From NCBI GenBank assembly GCA_944384505.1, contig CALWTQ010000003.1:1-64000 (forward strand): a DNA stretch of 64,000 nt, given 5' to 3'. The notes below the pieces were generated by a model. The model was given only the letters and a program-made list of their open reading frames with translations, was not told the origin of the DNA and did no database searches. The translations under genes were made by a program, and so were the position numbers. The DNA comes from an uncultured Mediterraneibacter sp. (GTDB lineage Bacteria; Bacillota; Clostridia; Lachnospirales; Lachnospiraceae). This document shows positions 35,562 to 44,492 of the stretch, piece by piece (position 1 is the first letter of the stretch; each line of letters opens with the position of its first letter).

Positions 35562-36302
35562 ATGAAACAAAAATATCTTATGAACTTAGAAAAAACAGAC
35601 CCGGAATTTTCTGAGCTTTTCTCCCGGTTTGCCGATGAGGAAGTGGTGAATGAGCCAGGAAAGAACCTGGATGATCGCACCCGGTATATGGCGATCTTGG
35701 CGGCTCTTCTGGGCTGTCAAGGCCGGGACCTTTTCCGGGAGATTCTCCCCCAGGCTCTGGACGCCGGTGTCACCCCGGTAGAGGTAAAGGAGATCGTCTA
35801 CCAGGCCACGGCTTATTTAGGAATTGGTCGTAGCTACCCGATCCTCAACATCACCAATGAGGTCCTGAAAACCCAGGGCGTCAGCCTGCCGCTGCCCGGC
35901 CAGGCTACTACCACGCCAGAGAATAGGGTGCAAAAGGGTGAGGACAAACAGGTAGAGTTGTTTGGTGAGAGCTACCGCGGCGCGGCATCCCGTGGCCCGG
36001 AGGAAAGCCGACATATCAACCGCTGGTTGGCGGGCAACTGCTTCGGTGATTACTACACCCGCAAGGGGCTGGATAACCGCCAGCGTGAAATGATTACCTT
36101 CTGCTTTATTGCTGCACAGGGGGGTTGTGAGCCTCAACTGGCGGGACACACGGCAGGCAATCTCAGCGTGGGGAACGACAAGCAATTTCTAATCAACGTG
36201 ATCTCCCAGTGTATGCCCTATATCGGTTATCCCCGCACGTTAAATGCCCTGCGGGTAGTCAATGAAGTCTATAAGGAGGCGGAAAACCATGACCAAAAGT
36301 GA
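35562..36302 (+). CDS. Carboxymuconolactone decarboxylase family protein, two domains
   Basis: A 246-residue protein with two CMD/AhpD-like domains. The first (about 40-110) has LDDRTRYMAILAALLGCQGR and IVYQATAYLGIG. The second (about 150-240) has GLDNRQREMITFCFIAAQGG followed by CEPQLAGHTAGNLSVGN. The AhpD redox pair CxxC is not seen, so it is not obviously a peroxidase partner. The ATG at 35562 is preferred over a GTG at 35553 by spacing from AAGGAG. It lies 14 bases after the reductase and overlaps the cupin gene by 14 bases. Its substrate is unknown. Confidence 0.9.
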   Translation: MKQKYLMNLEKTDPEFSELFSRFADEEVVNEPGKNLDDRTRYMAILAALLGCQGRDLFREILPQALDAGVTPVEVKEIVYQATAYLGIGRSYPILNITNEVLKTQGVSLPLPGQATTTPENRVQKGEDKQVELFGESYRGAASRGPEESRHINRWLAGNCFGDYYTRKGLDNRQREMITFCFIAAQGGCEPQLAGHTAGNLSVGNDKQFLINVISQCMPYIGYPRTLNALRVVNEVYKEAENHDQK

Positions 36303-36696
36303 ATTTCAGAAGGAGGATATTTTCCCCATCGGTGAGGAGAACACCGGCTTTGCCCAGTATTTCACCGGCAGAAGTTATCTGGCGGGGCTGGTGCCCCAGC
36401 CCATTCCCATTGCCAATGTGACCTTTGAGCCGGGCTGCCGGAACAACTGGCATATCCACCACGGCGGCGGGCAGATCCTGCTGTGTACTGCCGGGCGCGG
36501 CTACTACCAGGAGTGGGGCAAGCCTGCTCAGGAACTGCATCCTGGCGATGTGGTGAATATCCCGCCGGAGGTCAAGCACTGGCATGGAGCTGTCCAGGAC
36601 AGCTGGTTCTCCCATATTGCCATTTCTGTCCCTGCGGAAAACGGGAGCTGTGAATGGCTGGAGCCGGTCACAGCTGACTATGAAAACTTAAAATAA
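36289..36696 (+). CDS. Cupin domain protein
   Basis: A 135-residue single cupin. Metal-binding motifs are visible: NNWHIHHGGGQILLCTAGRG (motif 1 with two His plus further ligands) and HPGDVVNIPPEVKHWHGA (motif 2). AAGGAGG lies 8 bases before the ATG. The start overlaps the CMD gene, so the two are coupled. CMD and cupin proteins are often adjacent or fused in Firmicutes, which suggests one reaction or complex. That reaction has not been assigned. Confidence 0.92.
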   Translation: MTKSEFQKEDIFPIGEENTGFAQYFTGRSYLAGLVPQPIPIANVTFEPGCRNNWHIHHGGGQILLCTAGRGYYQEWGKPAQELHPGDVVNIPPEVKHWHGAVQDSWFSHIAISVPAENGSCEWLEPVTADYENLK

Positions 36697-36720
36697 ATTT
36701 GAAAATGGAGGTTATAAGTT

Positions 36721-37905
36721 ATGTTTACTTTTTCTTTACCCACTACTGCGCTGTTCGGCGCTGGCAAACTGAATGAACTGCACACTCAGATCAACACCCC
36801 GATGGGTGTTGTGCATGGCAAAAAAGCCCTGATCGTCATTTCCAATGGCAAGTCCACCCGCGCCAATGGGTATCTGGACCGGTTAGAGAACGAACTGAAC
36901 CAGGCCGGTGTGGAGTATGTGATCTTTGACAAGGTGGCGGCCAACCCCACCAAGCCTGTTGTGGAGGAAGGCGGACGGTTTGCCCGTGAAAACGGCTGCG
37001 ACTTCATCGTGGCACTGGGCGGAGGCAGCGTGATGGACGCTTCCAAAGCCATCGGATTGATGGCAACCAACGGTGGCGATCTGTGGGATTATGTGATGTT
37101 CGGCACCGGTAAGAAACAGTGGCCCCAGACTCCTGGCCTTCCCATTGTGGCCATCACCACCACAGCAGGCACCGGCTCGGAGACGGACGGAGGTGCTGTC
37201 ATCACCAACCCGGAAACCAATGAAAAGACCGGCGTGTTCGGCCCCGGTACCTATCCTGTGCTTGCCATCATTGACCCGGAGCTGATGATGAGCGTTCCCG
37301 CAAAATTCAAAGCCTATCAGGGTTTTGATGCCCTGTTCCATTCTACTGAGGGGTACATCTCTGCGGCCCGCAATGAGTTCAGCAAAATGGTGGCCGCTGA
37401 AGCCATCCGAAACGTGGGCCGCAATCTGGTTACCTCCATCCGGGAGCCGCAGAACGTGGAAGCCATGTCCGCCGTGGCCCTAGGCAGCTACCTCTCCGGC
37501 ATCCAGATGGCCATTGGCTCCTGCACCAGCGCCCATCCGCTGGAACACGCCCTGTCCGCTTACCATGAGAAACTGCCTCACGGCGCTGGCCTCATTATGA
37601 TCTCTAAGGCGTATTACAGCCACTTTGTGGAGCAGCACGTCTGCGATGAGCGTTTCATCGAGATGGCGAAGCTCATGGGTATGGAGGACGCTGACAAGCC
37701 GGAGGACTTCATCACCGCTCTGGTCAAACTCCAGGAGGACTGCGGCGTGGCCGACTTGAAAATGTCCGACTACGGCATTGACCCGTCTGAGTTTTCCAAG
37801 ATGGTACAGAACGCCCGTGATACCCTGGGAGCCAACTTCCTCAACGACCCCTGCCAGCTCTCCGATGAGGACTGCGTGAACATTTATCAGAAGTCTTTCA
37901 AGTAA
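36721..37905 (+). CDS. Iron-containing alcohol dehydrogenase
   Basis: A 394-residue group III dehydrogenase, probably NADPH- or NADH-dependent and active on aldehydes or alcohols. GGGSVMDASKAIG is the nucleotide-binding loop. The metal site is seen in YQGFDALFHSTEGY, SAHPLEHALSAYHEKLPHGA and later residues. It resembles butanol dehydrogenase/YqhD-like enzymes, and is a relative of the copy at 54424-55599 (both end the family C-terminus with KSF or KSY). GGAGG precedes the ATG by about 8 bases. Confidence 0.94.
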   Translation: MFTFSLPTTALFGAGKLNELHTQINTPMGVVHGKKALIVISNGKSTRANGYLDRLENELNQAGVEYVIFDKVAANPTKPVVEEGGRFARENGCDFIVALGGGSVMDASKAIGLMATNGGDLWDYVMFGTGKKQWPQTPGLPIVAITTTAGTGSETDGGAVITNPETNEKTGVFGPGTYPVLAIIDPELMMSVPAKFKAYQGFDALFHSTEGYISAARNEFSKMVAAEAIRNVGRNLVTSIREPQNVEAMSAVALGSYLSGIQMAIGSCTSAHPLEHALSAYHEKLPHGAGLIMISKAYYSHFVEQHVCDERFIEMAKLMGMEDADKPEDFITALVKLQEDCGVADLKMSDYGIDPSEFSKMVQNARDTLGANFLNDPCQLSDEDCVNIYQKSFK

Positions 37906-37921
37906 GCAGGAGGGATCGACC

Positions 37922-38455
37922 ATGAGCAAAAAAGTATTGGCGATTGTCAGCAGTCCCCGGAAAAATGGCAACACCGAGCTGCTGGTGGACGAATTTGTAA
38001 AGGGCGCACAGGAAGCCGGGCATGAGATAGAAAAGCTCTGCCTGCGGGAGAAGAAGATCGCACCCTGTCTGGCCTGCGAAGCCTGTCTGCGCAACGGCGG
38101 CACCTGTGTCCAGAAGGATGATATGGCAGGCGTGCTGCAAAAGCTCATTGACGCCGATGTGATCGTTCTCTCCACGCCGGTTTACTACTATTCTATCTCG
38201 GCACAGATGAAAACCATGATTGACCGCTGTTTGGCTGGCGGCGCGCAGTTGAAGAACAAGGAATTTTACTTCATCACCACCGCCGCCGATGCGCCCCGTG
38301 CAATGGAACGCACGATGACCGACCTGCAGGGCTTTGCGGACTGCGTACCCGGCTCGGTGGTCAAGGGCAAGGTCTACGGGCAGGCATTCGGCGTGGGTGA
38401 GATCAAAGGCAAGCCCGCCATGCAGGAGGCATATACCTTCGGCAAAAATTGCTGA
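37922..38455 (+). CDS. NAD(P)H-dependent FMN reductase-like flavoprotein
   Basis: A 177-residue flavodoxin-fold protein of the NADPH-dependent FMN reductase type. The phosphate-binding loop is SSPRKNGNTELLVDEFVKGA. CLACEACLRNGGTCVQKDDM carries four cysteines, as in iron-sulfur flavoproteins, although only part of the usual cluster pattern is there. STPVYYYSISAQMKTMIDRC is family-typical. AGGAGG lies 9 bases before the ATG, 16 bases after the dehydrogenase. It may supply electrons or reduced flavin to the other redox proteins of the run. Confidence 0.9.
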   Translation: MSKKVLAIVSSPRKNGNTELLVDEFVKGAQEAGHEIEKLCLREKKIAPCLACEACLRNGGTCVQKDDMAGVLQKLIDADVIVLSTPVYYYSISAQMKTMIDRCLAGGAQLKNKEFYFITTAADAPRAMERTMTDLQGFADCVPGSVVKGKVYGQAFGVGEIKGKPAMQEAYTFGKNC

Positions 38456-38469
38456 GGGGGGTGGCTGCA

Positions 38470-39237
38470 ATGATATTCTATTTCACTGCTACTGGCAACA
38501 GTCTGTATGTGGCAAAGCAGCTGGATAACCACCTTGTCAGCATTCCACAGGTCATGGACAACAGTGACCTGACTTTTCGGGATGATCGCATTGGTGTTGT
38601 TTGCCCGGTGTTTGGCCATGAGGCCCCGCTGATGGTGCAGGAGTTTCTGCACAAGGCCGTTTTTGAAACGGATTACTTCTACATGATCCTGACCTACGGC
38701 AATCGCCACGGCGGTGCGGCGGAGCTGGCACAGAAGCTGCTGGAAAGTTGCGGCATTCAGCCAGCCTACATTAACATCGTGTTGATGGCAGATAATTTCC
38801 TTCCCGCCTTTGATATGGATGAACAGAAAGAATTGAATAAACACGTTGATGAGCAGATCGCTGCCATTCGGGCAGACATTGAATCCCGGCGACACTGGAT
38901 TAGCCCAGTGACCGATGCGGACCGTGCCGCTCATCAGGAGTTCCTGGCCCGCAGCACTACTCCACCAGCAGAGCGCTGGAAGGACATTTACAACGTGACG
39001 GATGCTTGCATCGGTTGTGGGATCTGTACAAAGGTATGCCCCGCCGGATGCTGGGCACTGAAAAATGGTAAGCCGGTCTATGAGGGAACTATGTGTCAGG
39101 GGTGCATGGCTTGTATCCATGCGTGCCCCCAGAAAGCTATCCAACTGCGGATGCCAGAAAAAAATCCTAAAGCACGGTATCGCAACGAACATATCACCCT
39201 GGCGGAGATCATCCAGGCGAATCAGCGCATTGGGTGA
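38470..39237 (+). CDS. EFR1 family ferredoxin-flavodoxin
   Basis: A 255-residue protein. The N-terminal flavodoxin-like part starts MIFYFTATGNSLYVAKQL. The C-terminal part has two 4Fe-4S motifs, CIGCGICTKVCPAGC and CQGCMACIHACPQKA. This is the EFRO/EFR1 layout, an electron carrier joining flavin and ferredoxin chemistry. The ATG at 38470 is used because GAGGGGGGTGG lies just upstream. It follows the FMN reductase by 14 bases. Confidence 0.93.
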   Translation: MIFYFTATGNSLYVAKQLDNHLVSIPQVMDNSDLTFRDDRIGVVCPVFGHEAPLMVQEFLHKAVFETDYFYMILTYGNRHGGAAELAQKLLESCGIQPAYINIVLMADNFLPAFDMDEQKELNKHVDEQIAAIRADIESRRHWISPVTDADRAAHQEFLARSTTPPAERWKDIYNVTDACIGCGICTKVCPAGCWALKNGKPVYEGTMCQGCMACIHACPQKAIQLRMPEKNPKARYRNEHITLAEIIQANQRIG

Positions 39238-39356
39238 CGATACAAAAATGCCGCGCCAAGCGACAGCAAGCAAGAAACCATATACCATAGTCGCGGCAAA
39301 GGAGCCTGTCATCAGGTTCCCTTGCCGCACTTTTTATAAATGGAGGTGACATTTCC

Positions 39357-40433
39357 TTGAAAAAGAAAATTGCCCTTTTTCTTGCCGCCATGATGAGCGT
39401 TTGCCTTCTGGCCGCGTGCGGGAACACAGATACGGCTTCTGCTCCCGCTTCGTCACAACCGCAAAGCACGGAGGAGGAGACAGAACCGCAGACGCAGGAA
39501 GAAGCGGTGACTGTGCCTGCCGACAGCATTCCAACTCTGGATGAGATTCGGGAAGTCCCGGCGGCGTATTTGCAGGAGTCCGACCAGCCCGGTACCATTG
39601 AGCGGGTGGATTATCAGACAGCCTCCTATACCGATCCCGATGAAACACAGGACAAGTATGCCTACATATATATCCCCTATGGCTATGATGAAACGCAGCA
39701 ATATGATGTACTATACCTGCTCCACGGCGGGGGTGGCAGCGTGGAGACCTGCTTTGGCGGGGAGGGTCAGTCCAGCGAACTGAAGCGGATTCTGGATAAT
39801 CTCATCGCAAACGGAGAAATGGAGCCGCTATTGGTAGTTACGCCCACCTTTTATCCGATGGACAACACAGATAATAGTGTATCCACTGCCGGGGAACTGG
39901 TAGCCCGTTTTCCTGATGAACTTGTAAATGATTTGATTCCCACCGTGGAGTCCCAATATTCCACCTATGCGGAAAACACCGATCCGCAGGGGCTGACCGC
40001 TTCCCGCGACCATCGGGCGTTTGGAGGCTTTTCCATGGGATCTGTAACTACCTGGTATGTATTTATGGAAAATCTCGATTATTTTCACACCTTTATTCCC
40101 ATCAGCGGCGACTGCTGGGCCATTACCACACAGGGTGGTGGTTCCCGCCCGGAGGAAACCGCCGAGGCGTTGGAACAGGCTTTGGGAGATTCCAGTTATG
40201 GTCCGGAGGACTTTTTCATCTATGCGATCACCGGTTCAGAGGACATCGCCTATCCCATGATGAGCAGTCAGATAGAAGCCATGCAAGATTTGCCTGATAG
40301 CTTTCATTTTGGTACGGAAAATGGCGTGGAAAACATTCGATTTGCAGTATTGGACGGCGGCGTTCACAACTACAACTATGTACGCCAGTATTTGTATAAT
40401 CTGATGCCGCTTTTATGGCATCCGGAAACCTGA
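39357..40433 (+). CDS. Secreted lipoprotein esterase (alpha/beta hydrolase, esterase D-like)
   Basis: A 358-residue lipoprotein. The signal peptide ends in the lipobox LAAC with Cys21. A Ser/Thr/Glu-rich linker follows, then an esterase domain with LLHGGGGSVETCF, the nucleophile elbow GGFSMGS and a late His in LDGGVHNYNYV. Its closest relatives by motif are feruloyl-ester/FrmB-type esterases. The start codon is TTG at 39357, with GGAGGTGA about 8 bases upstream; no ATG is in frame at that spacing. A 119-base gap separates it from the EFR1 gene, so an internal promoter is possible. Confidence 0.87.
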   Translation: MKKKIALFLAAMMSVCLLAACGNTDTASAPASSQPQSTEEETEPQTQEEAVTVPADSIPTLDEIREVPAAYLQESDQPGTIERVDYQTASYTDPDETQDKYAYIYIPYGYDETQQYDVLYLLHGGGGSVETCFGGEGQSSELKRILDNLIANGEMEPLLVVTPTFYPMDNTDNSVSTAGELVARFPDELVNDLIPTVESQYSTYAENTDPQGLTASRDHRAFGGFSMGSVTTWYVFMENLDYFHTFIPISGDCWAITTQGGGSRPEETAEALEQALGDSSYGPEDFFIYAITGSEDIAYPMMSSQIEAMQDLPDSFHFGTENGVENIRFAVLDGGVHNYNYVRQYLYNLMPLLWHPET

Positions 40434-40447
40434 TTGGAGGTGATTGA

Positions 40448-40894
40448 ATGAAAACGTTGGTTGTCTATTATTCCTGGTCTGGAACCACCGAAAAAGCAGC
40501 CAAACGGATCGCTAAGGTAACAGATGGAGATTTGGTAAAGTTGGAGCCTGAAAAGGCCTATCCAGCATCTTATGGAATGACAGCTTTGAAATCTCTGGTG
40601 GAACAAATCATCCATGCCCGTCCTAAGCTCAAAACTACCATTCCGAACCTTGAACAATACGACCGTATCCTGCTTGGTTTCCCTATCTGGTGGTACAACT
40701 GTCCGATGCTCGTTTGTAGCTTTTTGGAACAATACGATTTTAGCGGCAAGAAGGTTTATGGTTTTTGTACGCATGGAGGTAGCGGGCCAAGCAAAAGTTT
40801 TGCAGCCATGCAGAAGGCCTGCAAAACCGGAACCGTTGTGGAGTGTATAGATGCAGGTTCCTTGACAGAACAAAAAATTAGAGAATGGCTTTAA
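40448..40894 (+). CDS. Flavodoxin
   Basis: A 148-residue cytoplasmic flavodoxin. The FMN phosphate loop is VVYYSWSGTTEKAAKRIA near the N-terminus. FPIWWYNCPMLVCSFLEQYD and GFCTHGGSGPSKSF are the other FMN-contacting loops. GGAGGTGA lies 7 bases before the ATG. It is 14 bases after the esterase gene and 13 before a lipoprotein flavodoxin of the same subfamily, so a duplication with later export of one copy is likely. Confidence 0.92.
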   Translation: MKTLVVYYSWSGTTEKAAKRIAKVTDGDLVKLEPEKAYPASYGMTALKSLVEQIIHARPKLKTTIPNLEQYDRILLGFPIWWYNCPMLVCSFLEQYDFSGKKVYGFCTHGGSGPSKSFAAMQKACKTGTVVECIDAGSLTEQKIREWL

Positions 40895-40907
40895 CGGAGG
40901 TGCCGTA

Positions 40908-41657
40908 ATGAATAACAAGAAAAGAATCAGTAAACTACTGACTGTTTTATTGGCAGCAATTTTAATGATGAGCCTTGCTGCGTGCAGCAGCGAATCACCT
41001 GACGAGTCTACTGCCAATACGGAAAGCGGACAGAGTAACAGCATGACGGAGCCAGCGCAGGCGAGCGAATCTGCTTCAGAGGAAAGCTCCGCTCCCACTG
41101 CATCCAACGGCGAACAGAATATTTTGATTGCTTATTTCAGCCTTCCCCTGAACGATGGTGTGGACACTGTGGCCAGAGCCAGCCGCAAGGCATCAGATGA
41201 CGGAACTTTTGGAAATGTCCGGTTCATGGCAAATGTGATTCAGGAAAATGTGGGAGGTGATCTGTTCTCTATCGAAACAGTTCAGGAGTATCCCATGGAC
41301 AGCATGGATGACCTGCTGGAATTTGCCTATGAGGAAAAAGCAGAAAATGCCCGCCCGGAATTGTCTACCCACATCGACAACCTGGACGATTATGATGTAG
41401 TCTTCATTGGCTATCCTAACTGGAACGCCGACTTGCCCATGCCGATGTATACCTTTTTTGAGGAATACGATTTCAGCGGCAAGACGATCATTCCTTTTGT
41501 AGCTCATGGCGGCAGCCGGGCTTCCCGGACAGTGGATACCATTGCAGAGCTGGAACCAGACGCAACGGTCATTGATGATCCTGCAACTGTTTATTGGGAT
41601 GAGTTGGACGATGCAGAAAGTATTGTCACTGAGTGGGTACAGAATCTGGAATTTTAA
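40908..41657 (+). CDS. Lipoprotein flavodoxin (extracytoplasmic)
   Basis: A 249-residue flavodoxin-fold protein with a lipoprotein signal: a hydrophobic stretch then the lipobox SLAAC with Cys26. A Ser/Glu/Thr-rich linker (about 27-70) leads to the flavodoxin domain with ILIAYFSLPLNDGVDTVARA, FIGYPNWNADLPMPMYTFFE and IPFVAHGGSRASRTVD. The usual Ser/Thr-Gly-Asn/Thr phosphate loop is replaced by SLPLNDG. A flavodoxin outside the membrane is unusual and fits the DUF4405 and ApbE genes downstream. GGAGGTG precedes the ATG. Confidence 0.9.
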   Translation: MNNKKRISKLLTVLLAAILMMSLAACSSESPDESTANTESGQSNSMTEPAQASESASEESSAPTASNGEQNILIAYFSLPLNDGVDTVARASRKASDDGTFGNVRFMANVIQENVGGDLFSIETVQEYPMDSMDDLLEFAYEEKAENARPELSTHIDNLDDYDVVFIGYPNWNADLPMPMYTFFEEYDFSGKTIIPFVAHGGSRASRTVDTIAELEPDATVIDDPATVYWDELDDAESIVTEWVQNLEF

Positions 41658-41712
41658 GAAATAGCGGCATGGCGGAAAGCAGAGGCCATCCGTCAGACAG
41701 GAGGATGAAATA

Positions 41713-42666
41713 ATGAATCGATGGATTTGTGTTCTGCTTTGCGCCTGCTTGATATTGGGAATTACCGCCTGCAGCAGCGAAGGTTCCTTGTCAGAAAACA
41801 ACAGCGCAGGCAATCCTGGTACCTCAGAAGACTCCCCCGGTTCTTCTAATGTACAGCAGGAGCAGAGATCGGAAGGAGATGCGACGCAAGTGCAGGATGT
41901 TTATGATTATGAAACAAGGGAGATAAACTGCTCTATCGGAAATCAAAATATCTATGGGGTGGCCTATATACCGGAAACTGACGAAAAAGTTCCTCTGGTA
42001 ATCTTTTCACATGAGTTGGGTAGCACTCATCGCTCTGGCACTGATTATGCGGAGGAACTGGCTTCTCGTGGCATTGCGGCATATACCTTTGATTTTCGAG
42101 GTGGAAGTACTGCCAGCCGCAGTGATGGCAGCACAGTGGGAATGTCTGTCATGACAGAAGCTGATGATGTGGGCGCTGTTCTGGACGCAGCGCAGGAATG
42201 GGATTTTGTGGATACCGACCACATTGCCCTGATTGGGGCCAGTCAGGGAGGAATGGCCAGTGCCGTGGCTGCCTCCCGTCGGCCTGACGAAATTGCCGGA
42301 TTGATTTTGCTCTACCCGGCGCTTCTGGTTCATGACGCGGTACATGAGCAGTTTGATTCTCTGGATGAGGTGCCGGAGCAATTTAATTTTAATGGCTGGA
42401 TTATGGTGGCAAAAAATTATGCTGCTGATGTGTGGGATTATGATGTCTATGCGGATATGGCCAAGTTCACGAACCCAGTGCTGATCCTGCATGGGAACCG
42501 GGACGGTATTGTGGATGTATCCTATTCCGAGCGCGCAGCAGAAAGCTACCCGGATGCGGAACTTCACATCCTCCGTGGAGCCGGTCATGGGTTCTATGGC
42601 CGCAGTTTTAACACTGCTATGGATTATATTTTGGATTATCTAAATGAGATTGGATTTTTAGCGTAA
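41713..42666 (+). CDS. Lipoprotein alpha/beta hydrolase
   Basis: A 317-residue lipoprotein. The lipobox is GITAC with Cys20, followed by a low-complexity Ser/Asn/Glu linker to about residue 60 and an alpha/beta hydrolase domain. The nucleophile elbow is GASQGGMAS, the acid is in ILHGNRDGIVDVSYSE, and the late His is in RGAGHGFYG, so the catalytic triad is complete. It resembles serine aminopeptidase S33/dienelactone-type hydrolases. It is the second secreted hydrolase of the run. AGGAGG lies before the ATG. Confidence 0.9.
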   Translation: MNRWICVLLCACLILGITACSSEGSLSENNSAGNPGTSEDSPGSSNVQQEQRSEGDATQVQDVYDYETREINCSIGNQNIYGVAYIPETDEKVPLVIFSHELGSTHRSGTDYAEELASRGIAAYTFDFRGGSTASRSDGSTVGMSVMTEADDVGAVLDAAQEWDFVDTDHIALIGASQGGMASAVAASRRPDEIAGLILLYPALLVHDAVHEQFDSLDEVPEQFNFNGWIMVAKNYAADVWDYDVYADMAKFTNPVLILHGNRDGIVDVSYSERAAESYPDAELHILRGAGHGFYGRSFNTAMDYILDYLNEIGFLA

Positions 42667-42679
42667 GGAGGCAGTGCAA

Positions 42680-43369
42680 ATGTCAAAAAAAGCAATTTTC
42701 AAAATACTGGTTGATCTGCTGATGACTGTAGCACTGCTTTTTCTAATGACCTATAATATGCTGGGCGATGCTTTTCACGAATGGGTAGGTGCCGGGATGC
42801 TGGTGCTGTTCCTGCTTCATCACATCTTAAATTTCAAGTGGAGCCGCGCCATTTTCCGTGGAAAATATACGGCGTATCGTATTCTGCAAACGATGCTTGT
42901 CTTTGCGATTTTACTGACTATGCTGGGATCACTGGTCAGCGGGATTATTCTGTCCCGCCATGTGTTCACTTTCCTCGGCATTGATGGGGGACGTTCTTTT
43001 GCCCGGACACTCCATTTAGTCTGCGCCTACTGGAATTTGGTGCTTCTCTCTGTACATTTGGGCCTGCACTGGAACAGTATGATGGCTATGGCCAACAAGG
43101 TTAGCAGAAAGCCTTCCGCAATCCGCACTTGGGTGCTGCGAATTTTGGCATTTGTAGTAGCCGGATATGGGGCATTTGCTTTTTTGAACCGGGACATTGG
43201 CAGCTATATGACTTTACAGACACAATTTGTATTCTTCGACTATGAAGAACCTCTCCTGCTTTTTCTCGTTGATTATCTGGCAATGATGGGACTGTTTATT
43301 TGTGTGGGGTACTATTTAACCTCAGCCATTCGAGAATTTGGAAAAAAGCAAGCGAGGAAAATGACATGA
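42680..43369 (+). CDS. DUF4405 membrane protein, probable cytochrome-like redox subunit
   Basis: A 229-residue protein with about five to six membrane helices. Histidines lie in or near helices (FHEWVGAG, LLHHILNF, RTLHLVCAYWN, VHLGLHWN), as in b-type cytochromes. DUF4405 proteins are often found near ApbE in surveys of extracytosolic flavin systems. A heme role is inferred, not shown. The ATG at 42680 follows AAGGAGG by 7 bases. Its stop overlaps the ApbE start as ATGA, so the two are translationally coupled. Confidence 0.85.
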   Translation: MSKKAIFKILVDLLMTVALLFLMTYNMLGDAFHEWVGAGMLVLFLLHHILNFKWSRAIFRGKYTAYRILQTMLVFAILLTMLGSLVSGIILSRHVFTFLGIDGGRSFARTLHLVCAYWNLVLLSVHLGLHWNSMMAMANKVSRKPSAIRTWVLRILAFVVAGYGAFAFLNRDIGSYMTLQTQFVFFDYEEPLLLFLVDYLAMMGLFICVGYYLTSAIREFGKKQARKMT

Positions 43370-44403
43370 AAAAGATAGTATCCATTATTTTGGCAGGCTG
43401 TCTGGTTGTTGGCCTGACCGCTTGTTCAAATCGGCAAAGTGAGGAGGAACAAACTCCTGATACCAGAGATTTCTTTGCTATGAATACCTATATCTCTTTG
43501 ACCGCCTATGGGGAGCAGGCTGAAACTGCCCTGACTCAGGCGCAAGAACGAGTTGAGGAGCTGGAAGGGCTTTGGTCTGTTACGGATGAAACCAGCGACA
43601 TTTATGCGGTCAACCACAGCGAAGGACAACCTGTTTCTGTCAGCGAGGATACAGCAGAGCTTGTTTCTTTTGCGCTGGAAATGGCCGAAGAAACAGGCGG
43701 CGTATTGGAACCTACTCTCTATCCAGTGCTTACTGCCTGGGGCTTTACCACTGATGAACACCGGGTGCCAAGCCAGGAGGAACTCGCGAGACTGCTTGAA
43801 TCGGTGGACTATCGCAGGATTTCTGTAGATGAGAACACCATTCGGCTGGAACCTGATATGATGCTGGATTTAGGCGCAGTAGGCAAAGGGTATGCCAGCG
43901 ATGAGGCTGCAGAACTTCTCCGGGAAGAAGGTATTACTTCCGCCTTGCTTGACCTGGGTGGCAATATTGTGATGATTGGCTCCCGGCCTGATGGCAGCGA
44001 CTGGCGGCTTGGACTACAAAACCCCTTTGACAATGATATGATTGGTGTACTCACTGCCTCAGATTGTGCCGTGGTTACTTCCGGCAACTATGAGAACAAT
44101 TTTACTGGCGAAGATGGCACTGTTTACGGACACATCATTGATCCCGCTACTGGTTATCCTGTGAACAATGACCTTGCCTCTGTGACTATCATCGCAGACG
44201 AAGGGAAGCTGTGCGATGCTCTTTCCACCTCTCTGTTTGTGATGGGCTCGGATGGGGCGATTGATTATTGGCGTAAACATCCTGGCTTTGAGATGATTCT
44301 GATTACCCAGGACAGACAGATTTTACTTACTGAAGGGCTGGAAGAACAATTCGCTTTGGATGAAACTCATTCGGATATGGAAGTGCAATTGGTAGCAAGA
44401 TGA
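43366..44403 (+). CDS. apbE: FAD:protein FMN transferase (ApbE), lipoprotein
   Basis: ApbE covalently links FMN to a Ser or Thr of target proteins outside the membrane. The 345-residue protein has a lipobox GLTAC with Cys20, AMNTYISLTAYG, MLDLGAVGKGYASDEAAELL, ALLDLGGNIVMIGSRPDG, TSGNYENNF and HIIDPATGYPVNNDLASVTI, all family hallmarks. The start at 43366 overlaps the DUF4405 stop. A longer in-frame reading from 43300 lies inside DUF4405. No protein in the run shows an obvious flavinylation motif, so its substrate is open. Confidence 0.95.
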   Translation: MKKIVSIILAGCLVVGLTACSNRQSEEEQTPDTRDFFAMNTYISLTAYGEQAETALTQAQERVEELEGLWSVTDETSDIYAVNHSEGQPVSVSEDTAELVSFALEMAEETGGVLEPTLYPVLTAWGFTTDEHRVPSQEELARLLESVDYRRISVDENTIRLEPDMMLDLGAVGKGYASDEAAELLREEGITSALLDLGGNIVMIGSRPDGSDWRLGLQNPFDNDMIGVLTASDCAVVTSGNYENNFTGEDGTVYGHIIDPATGYPVNNDLASVTIIADEGKLCDALSTSLFVMGSDGAIDYWRKHPGFEMILITQDRQILLTEGLEEQFALDETHSDMEVQLVAR

Positions 44404-44492
44404 AAAACGAATGGTGAATCGAGTTGTATTTCAGATAAATTCATTTTTCTAATTTCTTATGCTGTAGAAATAAGAGAAAGGGGTGATGTAAT

